The translations under genes were made by a program, and so were the position numbers. Below, in pieces: positions 27,081 through 37,377 of a DNA stretch of 64,000 nucleotides. Every line of letters starts with the position of its first letter. Position 1 is the stretch's first letter. Origin of the DNA: Streptomyces phaeolivaceus. GTDB lineage: Bacteria > Actinomycetota > Actinomycetes > Streptomycetales > Streptomycetaceae. Below the pieces are notes generated by a model. It searched no databases. It had not been told where the DNA came from and saw nothing but the letters and a program-made list of their open reading frames with translations. The stretch spans positions 8,122,001 through 8,186,000 of the forward strand of contig NZ_CP045096.1 in the NCBI RefSeq assembly GCF_009184865.1, given 5' to 3'.

Positions 27081-27850
27081 CGGTCACCTCCGCCTGCCAA
27101 GCGCACGAGGGTGGACGGCCCCAGCAACTCGACCGCCAGTCCCTCGGCGACCAGCTCTTGGAGCCAGAGGAGATGGAACAGGGCGGGGAGTGTCCCAAGC
27201 CGGTCACCGGCCGCATCGGCTCCAGCCATCAAGGGGACCGGGGCCGCGAAAGCTTCCCGGAGCTGGTCCTGGACCCTCCCGCGCAGACACCGGGGATGCC
27301 GGTAACGCGACAGCCATCGGACATTCGCCAGCAGCACCGCCTCCGGCACCCCGACCCGCTCGAAACCCCACCCCGCTCGGCCGCAGGCCAGACGGGTGAC
27401 ATCGAATGCCTCCGCGTCTGTCGGCCCGATCCGCTCATCAGCACGGACATCAACGACCACCGCAGAGCCGTCCGCGCGACGTACGAAATAGTCCGGAGCG
27501 TGCCGACGCTCACGCTCGCCGTCGTGCCAGTGCAGCCAGAACGGCTGCGAGGCGATCCCCGCGATCTCGGGATCGAAGTCCATGAGCACAAGCCGGTCCC
27601 GCTCTAGCCACGACTCGAAACCGACGTGACGGCCGGTCGTCGCCGACCAGTACCAGCCCGAGAAGTGACGCTCACCACGCGACCAGCGAAACGGCCGCAC
27701 GGCGGGCACGTCCTCGAACCGGGCCGTGGCACAGTCCAGCAGCGGCCGCCGTCGACGCTCGCGTACAGCATCCACGTACGACAGCTCTACGTACGGCTCC
27801 GCAAGATCCGCCCCGACCGGTACGGCCACCCAGCACCCCCAGCACGTCAC
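27077..27850 (-). CDS. tnsA: TnsA-like endonuclease
   Basis: A 257-residue protein with a TnsA-type restriction-endonuclease fold: Glu in FESWLERDRLVLMDFDP, Asp in RRHAPDYFVRR, and VVVDVRADERIG where many TnsA proteins have a Lys in the last motif (here Arg). TnsA cuts the 5' strands so that the element moves by cut-and-paste rather than by cointegrate. The GTG at 27850 is the longest start; GTG 27829 is an alternative. It is first in the four-gene operon and faces away from the transposon end 75 bases upstream. Confidence 0.8.
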   Translation of the reverse strand: MTCWGCWVAVPVGADLAEPYVELSYVDAVRERRRRPLLDCATARFEDVPAVRPFRWSRGERHFSGWYWSATTGRHVGFESWLERDRLVLMDFDPEIAGIASQPFWLHWHDGERERRHAPDYFVRRADGSAVVVDVRADERIGPTDAEAFDVTRLACGRAGWGFERVGVPEAVLLANVRWLSRYRHPRCLRGRVQDQLREAFAAPVPLMAGADAAGDRLGTLPALFHLLWLQELVAEGLAVELLGPSTLVRLAGGGDR

Positions 27851-27855
27851 CTCGT

Positions 27856-27924
27856 ACGACTAGGTTCGCTGGCAAGGAAGCTGAAACGACTAGGCCCGTT
27901 GTCAAACGACTCGATTGGATGACA
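27856..27924 (-). mobile_element. Proposed right end of the Tn7-like transposon with TnsB-site-like repeats
   Basis: Three repeats of ACGACT(A/C)G lie at 27856, 27886 and 27906 immediately upstream of tnsA. The sequence ends ATGACA at 27924, which read inward is TGTCATCCAATCGAGTCGTT. Mu/Tn7-type elements start with TG, often TGTCA, followed by several transposase sites. The opposite end was not found in the window. Confidence 0.5.
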
Positions 27925-27975
27925 GCGGACAACATCGGGCCGGGCATGACCAGCCCGCGCCCATGTACTACTGTT

Positions 27976-27991
27976 ATCTCGACATCGAGAT
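27976..27991. promoter_or_regulatory. ATCTC-N6-GAGAT operator upstream of aconitase
   Basis: ATCTCGACATCGAGAT, extended by matching T/A bases on both sides, lies 144 bases before the acnA start. It matches the site before the XRE-murA gene in both arms and spacer length. Confidence 0.6.
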
Positions 27992-28046
27992 ATCTGCCGA
28001 GGCGCACCTCGGCCGCACGTCACGGCCAATCTGGCGGTAAGGGCTA

Positions 28047-30849
<2,803 letters not shown>

Positions 30850-30869
30850 GCGGTCCGGTACGGCGATTG

Positions 30870-30907
30870 AGGGCCGCATCCCCGGTGGGACACGGGGGTG
30901 CGGCCCT
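30870..30907 (+). terminator. Terminator hairpin after acnA
   Basis: 15-bp arms beginning AGGGCCGCATCCCCG with a single G-U-type mismatch and an 8-base loop, 20 bases after the stop. It may also serve the convergent gene ending at 30941. Confidence 0.8.
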
Positions 30908-30940
30908 TCGCGTCGGCCTTTCGGCGACCTGCGTGCGGTC

Positions 30941-32002
30941 CTACAACCAGCCGCGCTGGGCCGCCCGTGCCCCCAGCTGGAAGCGGCTCGCCGCGCCGAG
31001 CCGGTCCTGCAGCTCGCTCACCCGGCGCCGCAGGGTTCTCAGGCTCACCCCCAGATGGCGGGCCACCGCCTCGTCCTTCATCCCGGCCGCCAGCAGCCGG
31101 GTCAACGTCCGCTCCCCCTCGGAGAGTTCACCGTCCCCGACCGGCTGACCGAGGGGCGTCGCCTGCTGCCAGGCCAGGTCGAACAGCTTCTGCAGCGCCT
31201 CGGTCACCGCCGAGTGCCGTACGACCACCGCGCAGTAGCCGCCCGCCTCGGACGCGGTCAGCGGCAGCATCGCCCGACGGCCGTCGACCACCAGCAACTT
31301 GACCGGCACCGAGGGCAACACCCGTGCCTGCTCGCCGAGTTCGACCATCTTCCAGGCGTGGTAGAGGACGTCCGGGTCCTCCAGGGCGGTCGCCGCGTAC
31401 ACCGTGCGATAGGTGATGCCCCGGCTGAGCAGATCCGACTGGAGGTCCAACTGCGGGGTGCGCGGGGCCAGATACGGGGGAGTGTCGAAGACGCACACCT
31501 CGTGCTCGGCGCGCGCGTACAGCTCCTCCAGCCGGGCCGCGTTGGCGCCCTCGCCGGAGACCACCTCGACCAGCCGGGACGGCTCCTCCCGCAGCAGTCC
31601 GGCCTCGTGCGCGGTGGCCATCTCCTCGGCGGTGGCGGCCAGCAGCTCGGACTCGGTCTCCCGCCGCCGGATCAGCGCACGGATCGCCACCCGGGGGTCG
31701 ACCGCGCGTAACCCGCCCATGGAGTCCGGCGGCTGGAGCAGTCCGAGGGCGAGCAGCCGGTTGCAGGAGTCGCGGACCAGGGCCGGGGTGGCGCCGCTCA
31801 GCAGCGCCCAGCCGGCCGCGCCCGCGTCGGGCTGGTGGAGGATCGACCGGTACACCAACTCGTCGAAGGCGGAGACCCCCACCGCGGACCAAGGGCTCGC
31901 GGCAGGGGCCGGTCTTGCGGTGTCGTGCGCTGCGTCGTGCACTGATTCGTGCGCCGTGTCGTGCACTGATTCGTGCGCCGTGTCGTGTGCCGTGTTCACC
32001 AT
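30941..32002 (-). CDS. LuxR-type HTH regulator with N-terminal winged-helix-like region
   Basis: A 353-residue regulator. The C-terminus holds a LuxR-like HTH (LLAAGMKDEAVARHLGVSLRTLRRRVSEL). The middle resembles the TrmB/PLD-like ligand module of Streptomyces LuxR-HTH proteins (EHEVCVFDTPPYL, VKLLVVDGRRAMLPL), and the region after residue 40 resembles a TrmB-type winged helix. The first 30 residues are an unusual His/Asp/Ser-rich repeat (HDTAHESV units) coded by a 24-bp tandem repeat. The start may instead be a later codon. It lies upstream of the secreted protease gene on the same strand pattern, so that protease is a plausible target. Confidence 0.8.
   Translation of the reverse strand: MVNTAHDTAHESVHDTAHESVHDAAHDTARPAPAASPWSAVGVSAFDELVYRSILHQPDAGAAGWALLSGATPALVRDSCNRLLALGLLQPPDSMGGLRAVDPRVAIRALIRRRETESELLAATAEEMATAHEAGLLREEPSRLVEVVSGEGANAARLEELYARAEHEVCVFDTPPYLAPRTPQLDLQSDLLSRGITYRTVYAATALEDPDVLYHAWKMVELGEQARVLPSVPVKLLVVDGRRAMLPLTASEAGGYCAVVVRHSAVTEALQKLFDLAWQQATPLGQPVGDGELSEGERTLTRLLAAGMKDEAVARHLGVSLRTLRRRVSELQDRLGAASRFQLGARAAQRGWL
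31921..31998. repeat. Tandem repeat at the 5' end of the LuxR-type gene
   Basis: A unit of about 24 bases (core GTGTCGTGCACTGATTCGTG) occurs twice exactly and again in degraded form on each side. It encodes the HDTAHESV repeats. Copy number could vary by slippage. Confidence 0.7.
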
Positions 32003-32058
32003 GTCCGGGCACGGTAGACGAACTCTGTTAACGCCGACGCACGGGTGGCGGGTGGCGC

Positions 32059-35000
32059 CTACTTCAGGCCGAACGCCCGCAGCACGGTCTGGTCGATCCC
32101 GTTGCCGTCGCGGTCGGTGGCCCGCACCCGCAGCGACACCGACTCGGCGTCCGTCGCCGGCGTGAACCGTGCCTTGCCGCTCTTCACCGTCACCTCCTCC
32201 CAGGACGTGCCGTCGTCATAGGAGACCCAGGCCCGCAGACTGCTCGCCTTCACGGCGCCCAGCTGATCGGCGAGGGGCAGATCGACCTTCACCGCCTGTC
32301 CGCTCTTGGCCCGGTTGAGGAGGTCGAGACCCTTCGGGGCGATACCGACCGTGAGCAGCGGCAGCGCCGTCTCGGTGGCGGTGCGCGCCGAGGCGAAGGT
32401 CCACTCGGTGTGCGTGCTGGTGGAGTACTTGGCCCAGGCCGCCCGGCGCGCCACATCCAGCTCGAAGCGGTACGAGGCCTTGTCCGCCGCCACGTCGAAG
32501 GTGCCGTACCCGCCGAGCGTCGAGTCGCCGACCAGCTTCCCGTCCGCGTAGAGCTTGCCCTTGGCGGTGTTGTCGGTGCCGTCGACGTAGCCGTAGTGGC
32601 CCGGTGTGGAGTCGGTCAACTCGGCCACGGAGAAGGTGAGTCTGTCACCGGAGCGGGTGGACAGACCGTACTCCTCGCTGGTTCCCGGGCGGACGACCTG
32701 GCGCAGCCAGTTCTCGGTGGGTTCCGTGGCCGGCTCGGTGAAGGTCCGCAGCGGGCTCCACTGGCCCCTGAGCGTCTTCCAGTTCGGGTAGACGACATGC
32801 CAGGTACGGGTGTCGGGGTCGACGTAGTAGTACTCTTCGCGATCCGTGCCCAGCTCCATGTAGTCGCTGCTCTCGATGCCGAACAGCTGCCAGGGACGGA
32901 AGGTGTACAGGGCGTCCGCGCCGATCTCGCCGGCCGTCGCCCCGTGGTAACGGGCCTTCCGCCGCACCGTGTTGGAGGCGTCCAGCGTGTACGTCTGGTC
33001 GGCGGAGATGGCGCCGCTGTCCGCGGCGAGCAGGTTGTAGGCGTACGGGCTGACCGGGGTGCCGCTCAGTTTCAGCGTGACCTTCTCGCCGGTCTTCAGC
33101 AGCGCGGTGAGCCCGGTGCCCTCCTCACCGGTGGCGATCATCAGCGGGACGGTGGTGGCGCGGTCCACGGCCTCGATCCAGAAGCCGGGCGTCTTGCGGT
33201 AGGCGATGAGGTAACCCGCCCCGGCCTTGGTGGCGTTGTCCAGGGCGTTCTGCGCCCGCTCCGTGGCGCCGAGCGCGACCACCGCCACCTTGCCCTTGAC
33301 GTCGAGCCCCGCGAAGTCGGCCTCGGTACCGCCGCCCGCGTCCACCGCGCGGACCTTGTGGTCACCGCTGATCCTCAGCGGGAAGTCCTCATAGGTCTGC
33401 GAGTAGTACAGCGAGGACAGCTCGGTCTTCTCCGGGCTGGTGACGCTCGCCGTCAACTCCTTGGCGTACAGCCGGAACTTGGCGGAGAACTCCAGACTGC
33501 CCTCGGTGACCTGCTCGGTCGGTGTCACATAGACATGGTCGGTCCACCAACCCTGACTGTACGTCAGCCCCCAGCCACCGCCCGGCCCTTCGCGGTGCAC
33601 ATTGGTGCTGAAGCCCTGGAACTCGGAGTCCTGCTTCGTCCTCGGCTTGATCTCCACCGCCTCGCGGGCGTCCAGGACGACCTTGGTGTCCCCGTTCACC
33701 TTGATCTCGGGGGCGACGACCACCGAGGTGCCGACGGGGAGGCCGCCCGCGTCGCGGTCCGGGATCCAGGTCGACATGGAGTACTTGCCGGCCGGGACCT
33801 CCCACGTCCAGCCGGTGCCGAGGAAGCCGTACTCGTCGGGGATGGCGTTGCTCAGTTCCATGAGGGTGTAGATCGACCCGCCGGTGGGCGCCTTGCCGTC
33901 CCGGCCCAGGAGGGAGACGGCGAGGTCGTACGTCTTCGGTGCCTTCTCGAAGCCGACGCCCGTGGTGACCCGTACACCGTCGTCGGCGGTCGCCGTGATG
34001 TGGCCCGCGTACCGGCCCTCGGCCTTGTCCGCCGGGTCCACGCCGACCGGGAGCGTCGCGGTGCCGCGCGCGGGCACGGTCAGTGTGCCGTCGACCTGGG
34101 TGATGTCGGCGAGCGACGACGAGATCTTCAACCCCACCGCTTTGTCGGTGGTGTTGGTGTAGGTGATGTCCTTGGTGGCGATCTCCGTGTCGCCGTCCTC
34201 GAACTTGCCGAAGCTCAGCGTCGGGGTCGCGAACACGTTCTGACCGACGGCCCGTACGACGTCGACCCGACCGTCGCCCTGCTCGAACACGGAGTTGTCG
34301 GCGTTCGTCCTCGCCGTGCTGGCCAGGGCCTCCTTGATCCGCTCGCCCGTCCAGTCCGGATGCGCCTGCGCGACCAGCGCCGCCGCGCCCGCGACATGCG
34401 GGGTCGCCATCGACGTGCCGTTCGCCGTCGTGTAGTGGTCGTCGACCGGCGTCCCCATGGCGGTGCCGGCGGCACGGGCCGCGGTGATGGCCACGCCCGG
34501 CGCGGTGATCTCCGGCTTGACCGCGAAGTCACCGGGGCGCGGGCCGCGTCCGGAGAACGGGGCCAGCCGGTCCGACTCGTCGACCGCGCCCACGGTGAGC
34601 GCCGAGTCGGCGATGCCCGGGGTGCCCACGGTCTGCTCGCCGGGGCCCGAGTTGCCCGAGGCGATCACGAAGAGGGCGCCGGTGGACGCGGACAGCTCGT
34701 CGACGGTCTCGCTGAGCACGTCCGAGGGGCCGGTCGCGGTGCCGCCCAGCGACATGGAGACGATCCTCGCGCCGGAGTTCGCGGCCCACTCCATGCCCGC
34801 GATGATCCAGGAGGACTGGCCCCGGCCGTCGTTGCCCAGCACCTTGCCGACCAGCAGCTCCGCGCCCGGCGCCACGCCCTTGCGCAGGCCGTCCGAGGCC
34901 GCGCCCGAACCGGCGATCGTGGACGCCACATGGGTGCCGTGGCCGTGACCGTCCTGCACCGACTGCTCCGGCACGAACGTCCGGGACTCGGCGACCCTGT

Positions 35001-35727
35001 CCACGAGATCCGGGTGCCCGGTGTCCACGCCCGTGTCCAGGACCGCGACCTTCACGCCCTTGCCGTCGTGGCCCGACCGCCACACCTCGGGTGTGCCGAT
35101 CTGCGGGACGCTCGTCTCCAGGGACACCTTCACCTGGGCGTCCAGCCAGAGCCTGTCGATGCCCTCACCGAGCTGCCGCGCGGCCTTCGTGGTGGGCTCG
35201 GTGCCGAGGGCGGGGGCGATGTCCGCCCAGAACGCGGTCGACTTCTCCGCGCTCAGCGCCGCGCCGTCGATCCCGGGCAACGCCAGTGTGCGCCGGGCGC
35301 CTTCGGGGGTCGTACGGCCCTTCGCGTATGTCGCGATCAGCGGGGTGGCGCCGGTCCTGTCGTCGCCGTATCCCTGCTGCACCAGCCGGGTGACATTGAA
35401 GAGCGCCGGGTCGAGGCGGCCCGCCCGTACCAGCGGGACGGCGTCCGCCGGCAGAACGCTGACCTCGCCGTCCCGTTCGCTCGACAGGAACGTGGCGGAC
35501 TCCCGGCCCGCGCCGCGCCGGACGTCGACGGCGTGCTTGCCGTCCGGTCCGGCGGTGAGCGAGACGGTGTCGCCGGTGATGAGGGTGACGGTCCGGGTGG
35601 TGGGGGCGGTCGAGTTGACGGGTTCTGGGCCGGCGGCGGTGGTGGGGTCGGCCGTCGCGGGCGTGATCGCCGCCGCGAGCAGACCGGCCGCTCCCGCCAC
35701 GGCACCGAGGGTGTGGAGTCTTCGCAT
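32059..35727 (-). CDS. Secreted S8 (subtilisin-like) serine protease with PA domain, 1,222 residues
   Basis: A large secreted protease. Signal peptide: MRRLHTLGAVAGAAGLLAAA with cleavage near ATA. The subtilase domain shows all three catalytic motifs: Asp in VAVLDTGVDTGHPDL, His in DGHGHGTHVAST, Ser in NGTSMATPHVAGAAAL. An inserted protease-associated (PA) domain follows (LDVKGKVAVVALG and GAGYLIAYRK), then beta-rich C-terminal domains. ATG 35727 begins a proper signal peptide, so the longer upstream frame is not used. The role is extracellular protein digestion. The neighbouring LuxR-type gene may control it. Confidence 0.92.
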   Translation of the reverse strand: MRRLHTLGAVAGAAGLLAAAITPATADPTTAAGPEPVNSTAPTTRTVTLITGDTVSLTAGPDGKHAVDVRRGAGRESATFLSSERDGEVSVLPADAVPLVRAGRLDPALFNVTRLVQQGYGDDRTGATPLIATYAKGRTTPEGARRTLALPGIDGAALSAEKSTAFWADIAPALGTEPTTKAARQLGEGIDRLWLDAQVKVSLETSVPQIGTPEVWRSGHDGKGVKVAVLDTGVDTGHPDLVDRVAESRTFVPEQSVQDGHGHGTHVASTIAGSGAASDGLRKGVAPGAELLVGKVLGNDGRGQSSWIIAGMEWAANSGARIVSMSLGGTATGPSDVLSETVDELSASTGALFVIASGNSGPGEQTVGTPGIADSALTVGAVDESDRLAPFSGRGPRPGDFAVKPEITAPGVAITAARAAGTAMGTPVDDHYTTANGTSMATPHVAGAAALVAQAHPDWTGERIKEALASTARTNADNSVFEQGDGRVDVVRAVGQNVFATPTLSFGKFEDGDTEIATKDITYTNTTDKAVGLKISSSLADITQVDGTLTVPARGTATLPVGVDPADKAEGRYAGHITATADDGVRVTTGVGFEKAPKTYDLAVSLLGRDGKAPTGGSIYTLMELSNAIPDEYGFLGTGWTWEVPAGKYSMSTWIPDRDAGGLPVGTSVVVAPEIKVNGDTKVVLDAREAVEIKPRTKQDSEFQGFSTNVHREGPGGGWGLTYSQGWWTDHVYVTPTEQVTEGSLEFSAKFRLYAKELTASVTSPEKTELSSLYYSQTYEDFPLRISGDHKVRAVDAGGGTEADFAGLDVKGKVAVVALGATERAQNALDNATKAGAGYLIAYRKTPGFWIEAVDRATTVPLMIATGEEGTGLTALLKTGEKVTLKLSGTPVSPYAYNLLAADSGAISADQTYTLDASNTVRRKARYHGATAGEIGADALYTFRPWQLFGIESSDYMELGTDREEYYYVDPDTRTWHVVYPNWKTLRGQWSPLRTFTEPATEPTENWLRQVVRPGTSEEYGLSTRSGDRLTFSVAELTDSTPGHYGYVDGTDNTAKGKLYADGKLVGDSTLGGYGTFDVAADKASYRFELDVARRAAWAKYSTSTHTEWTFASARTATETALPLLTVGIAPKGLDLLNRAKSGQAVKVDLPLADQLGAVKASSLRAWVSYDDGTSWEEVTVKSGKARFTPATDAESVSLRVRATDRDGNGIDQTVLRAFGLK

Positions 35728-35988
35728 GGGTGGTGCGTCCTCCCCTGAAACGCTGACGAACGCTTCCGGCCTGATGGGCGGAAGCCAGTGATCAGGGTGG
35801 GTGGCGCGCCGAGAGAGGCTCAAGGGGTTCCTGTGGCCGGTCCGTGCCAACGCCCTCTTCGGTCAAGCCAGTTGGCGGTTTCGGTACGTCTCGGTGCGGG
35901 GTGCCGTCCGTGCCCGCCGACCGGGTCGCACGGCTCCGGGTCAGCCGGAACACAGGCTTCCCCCAGGCAACAGGGACAGGATCAGGAC

Positions 35989-36060
35989 ATGGCTGGCACC
36001 TCCGCGACCCGAAACGGCCGAGTCCGGGTCCTCATCGTCGACGACGAACCCGGGCTCACC
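35989..36060 (+). pseudogene. Response-regulator N-terminal stub
   Basis: MAGTSATRNGRVRVLIVDDEPGLT is the typical first strand and acidic pair of an OmpR-type response regulator. The frame then leaves the family immediately and stops within about 35 residues. Everything beyond residue 25 is deleted. Confidence 0.7.
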
Positions 36061-36411
36061 GATCCGTCACCCTGGTCGCGGTGTGCGCCGCGATGACGCT
36101 GGCCACGGTCTTCGCGCAGCGCGCCTCACTGCTCGGCGCCCTCGACGAACGGGTCACCGACGCCGCCGAGCGCAGCCTCGGCGGGGCGAGCGTCGGCCCG
36201 CGCAACCACACCGACCTGGCGTTCCTCCGCGAGCAGGGCCAGGCCGTCGGCACCCTCGTCGCACGGCTCGACGGCTCAGGGAACATCACCTCCGCCGAGG
36301 TCGTCGGCGCGGACGGCGATCCGACGGCCCTCAGCACCGCGCAGCGGACCGCCCTCGACGGCCTCGCGGCCGACGGCTCCACGCACACCCGGACCGTGCC
36401 CGGCCTCCGCC
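36061..36411 (+). pseudogene. Sensor histidine kinase fragment (N-terminal sensing domain only)
   Basis: In the frame following the response-regulator stub, SVTLVAVCAAMTLATVFA is a membrane segment, followed by an extracellular sensor stretch (HTDLAFLREQGQAVGTLVARLDGSG). HAMP, dimerisation and ATPase parts are missing. The two-component pair has lost nearly all coding sequence by deletion. Confidence 0.7.
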
Positions 36412-36659
36412 TGATGGGCCGCCGAGGTGGTGGCGAGATCGAGATGCACCCGGTTCTTCACCGGCGGCTTGCGCTCCGCGACGGGAACCACGTCGACGCC
36501 GATGACGACCGGGTCGGGCCAGACGAGTTCCTCGCCGGGACCGACGTACGTCGTCACACCGGGGCTGTGGGCCGTCCACCCGAGCGCCTCCGCCCGGAAC
36601 CGGCCGACCGCCGAGGCGTCGAGGGCCTTGATGATCACATGAACGGGTCGCAGCGCCAT
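36412..36659 (-). pseudogene. Truncated VOC protein
   Basis: MALRPVHVIIKALDASAVGRFRAEALGW begins a normal VOC protein, and homology-like sequence continues to about KNRVHLDLATTSAAHQAE. The frame then runs into the antisense of the kinase fragment at about 36412, so the C-terminal half is lost. The junction is the end point of the same deletion. Confidence 0.65.
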
Positions 36660-36870
36660 GCGGCGATCCTATGGGCGCGACCACGTGTGGCCACCCGTGG
36701 CCATCTTGCGGCCACCCGTGGCCACTTGCGGTCGTCTGCGGTGATGCGCGGCGGTCGAAGCCCCCGTGCCCCCGTGCCCCGGTCTCACGAACCCGTCGGA
36801 CAACCTCCTGGCGGAACCCTCTGGCGGAACCCCCTGGCGGCGGGGCCACCGAAGGGCGAAGACTCGTCCC

Positions 36871-37377
36871 ATGGATGTCCCTCCGGATGAACCGATGCCC
36901 CGCCTCGTACGCCCCCTGCCCTTCGTCGACGAGCACACGATCCTCGTCGCGGCGGACGCCGAGGACGTCTGGTGGGCCCTGGCCGAGACGCTCGACTGGG
37001 CCTTCTCCCGCCCCTCCGCGGTCCGTTGCGCGAAGCTCGTGGGCTGCGCGGACCACACGGCGGCCGGACCGCGCCCGCCCGTCGAGGGCGCGACGACGTT
37101 CCCGGGCTTCCGTACGGCGACAGCGATCCCGCCCCGTGAACTGACCCTCCTGGGCCGCCACCGCTTCTCCTCGTACACCCTGACCTTCCGCCTGGACGAG
37201 GCGGAGCCGGGCGGGGTCCGCCTCCGCGCCGAGACCCGCGCCACCTTCCCGGGCCCGGCCGGCGGCCTCTACCGCCTCCTCGTCCTCGGCACCGGCACCC
37301 ACGCCAGACTCACCCGCCGCCTCCTGACCACCGTCCGACTGCGCGCCGAACGCCCTTGGCGACCATCACCGGCATGA
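36871..37377 (+). CDS. SRPBCC-like small protein of unknown function
   Basis: A 168-residue protein resembling the SRPBCC/DUF2867 class: an N-terminal VDEHTILVAADAEDVWWALAETL segment typical of the START-like fold, and a C-terminal GLYRLLVLGTGTHARLTRRLL helix. These proteins bind hydrophobic ligands, and the ligand here is unknown. ATG 36871 is taken; ATG 36895 is possible. The stop overlaps the next start by four bases (ATGA), so it is coupled to the following gene. Confidence 0.7.
   Translation: MDVPPDEPMPRLVRPLPFVDEHTILVAADAEDVWWALAETLDWAFSRPSAVRCAKLVGCADHTAAGPRPPVEGATTFPGFRTATAIPPRELTLLGRHRFSSYTLTFRLDEAEPGGVRLRAETRATFPGPAGGLYRLLVLGTGTHARLTRRLLTTVRLRAERPWRPSPA

Noticed and set aside
32410..35748. 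Long plus-strand frame opposite the S8 protease
   Set aside because: Shadow frame of the protease gene; low-complexity Arg/Gly/Val composition, no start signal.
36680..36835. Short GTGGCCACCC and CTGGCGGAACCC repeats as a possible CRISPR array
   Set aside because: Units are too short, without regular spacers or cas genes; simple tandem repeats upstream of a gene.
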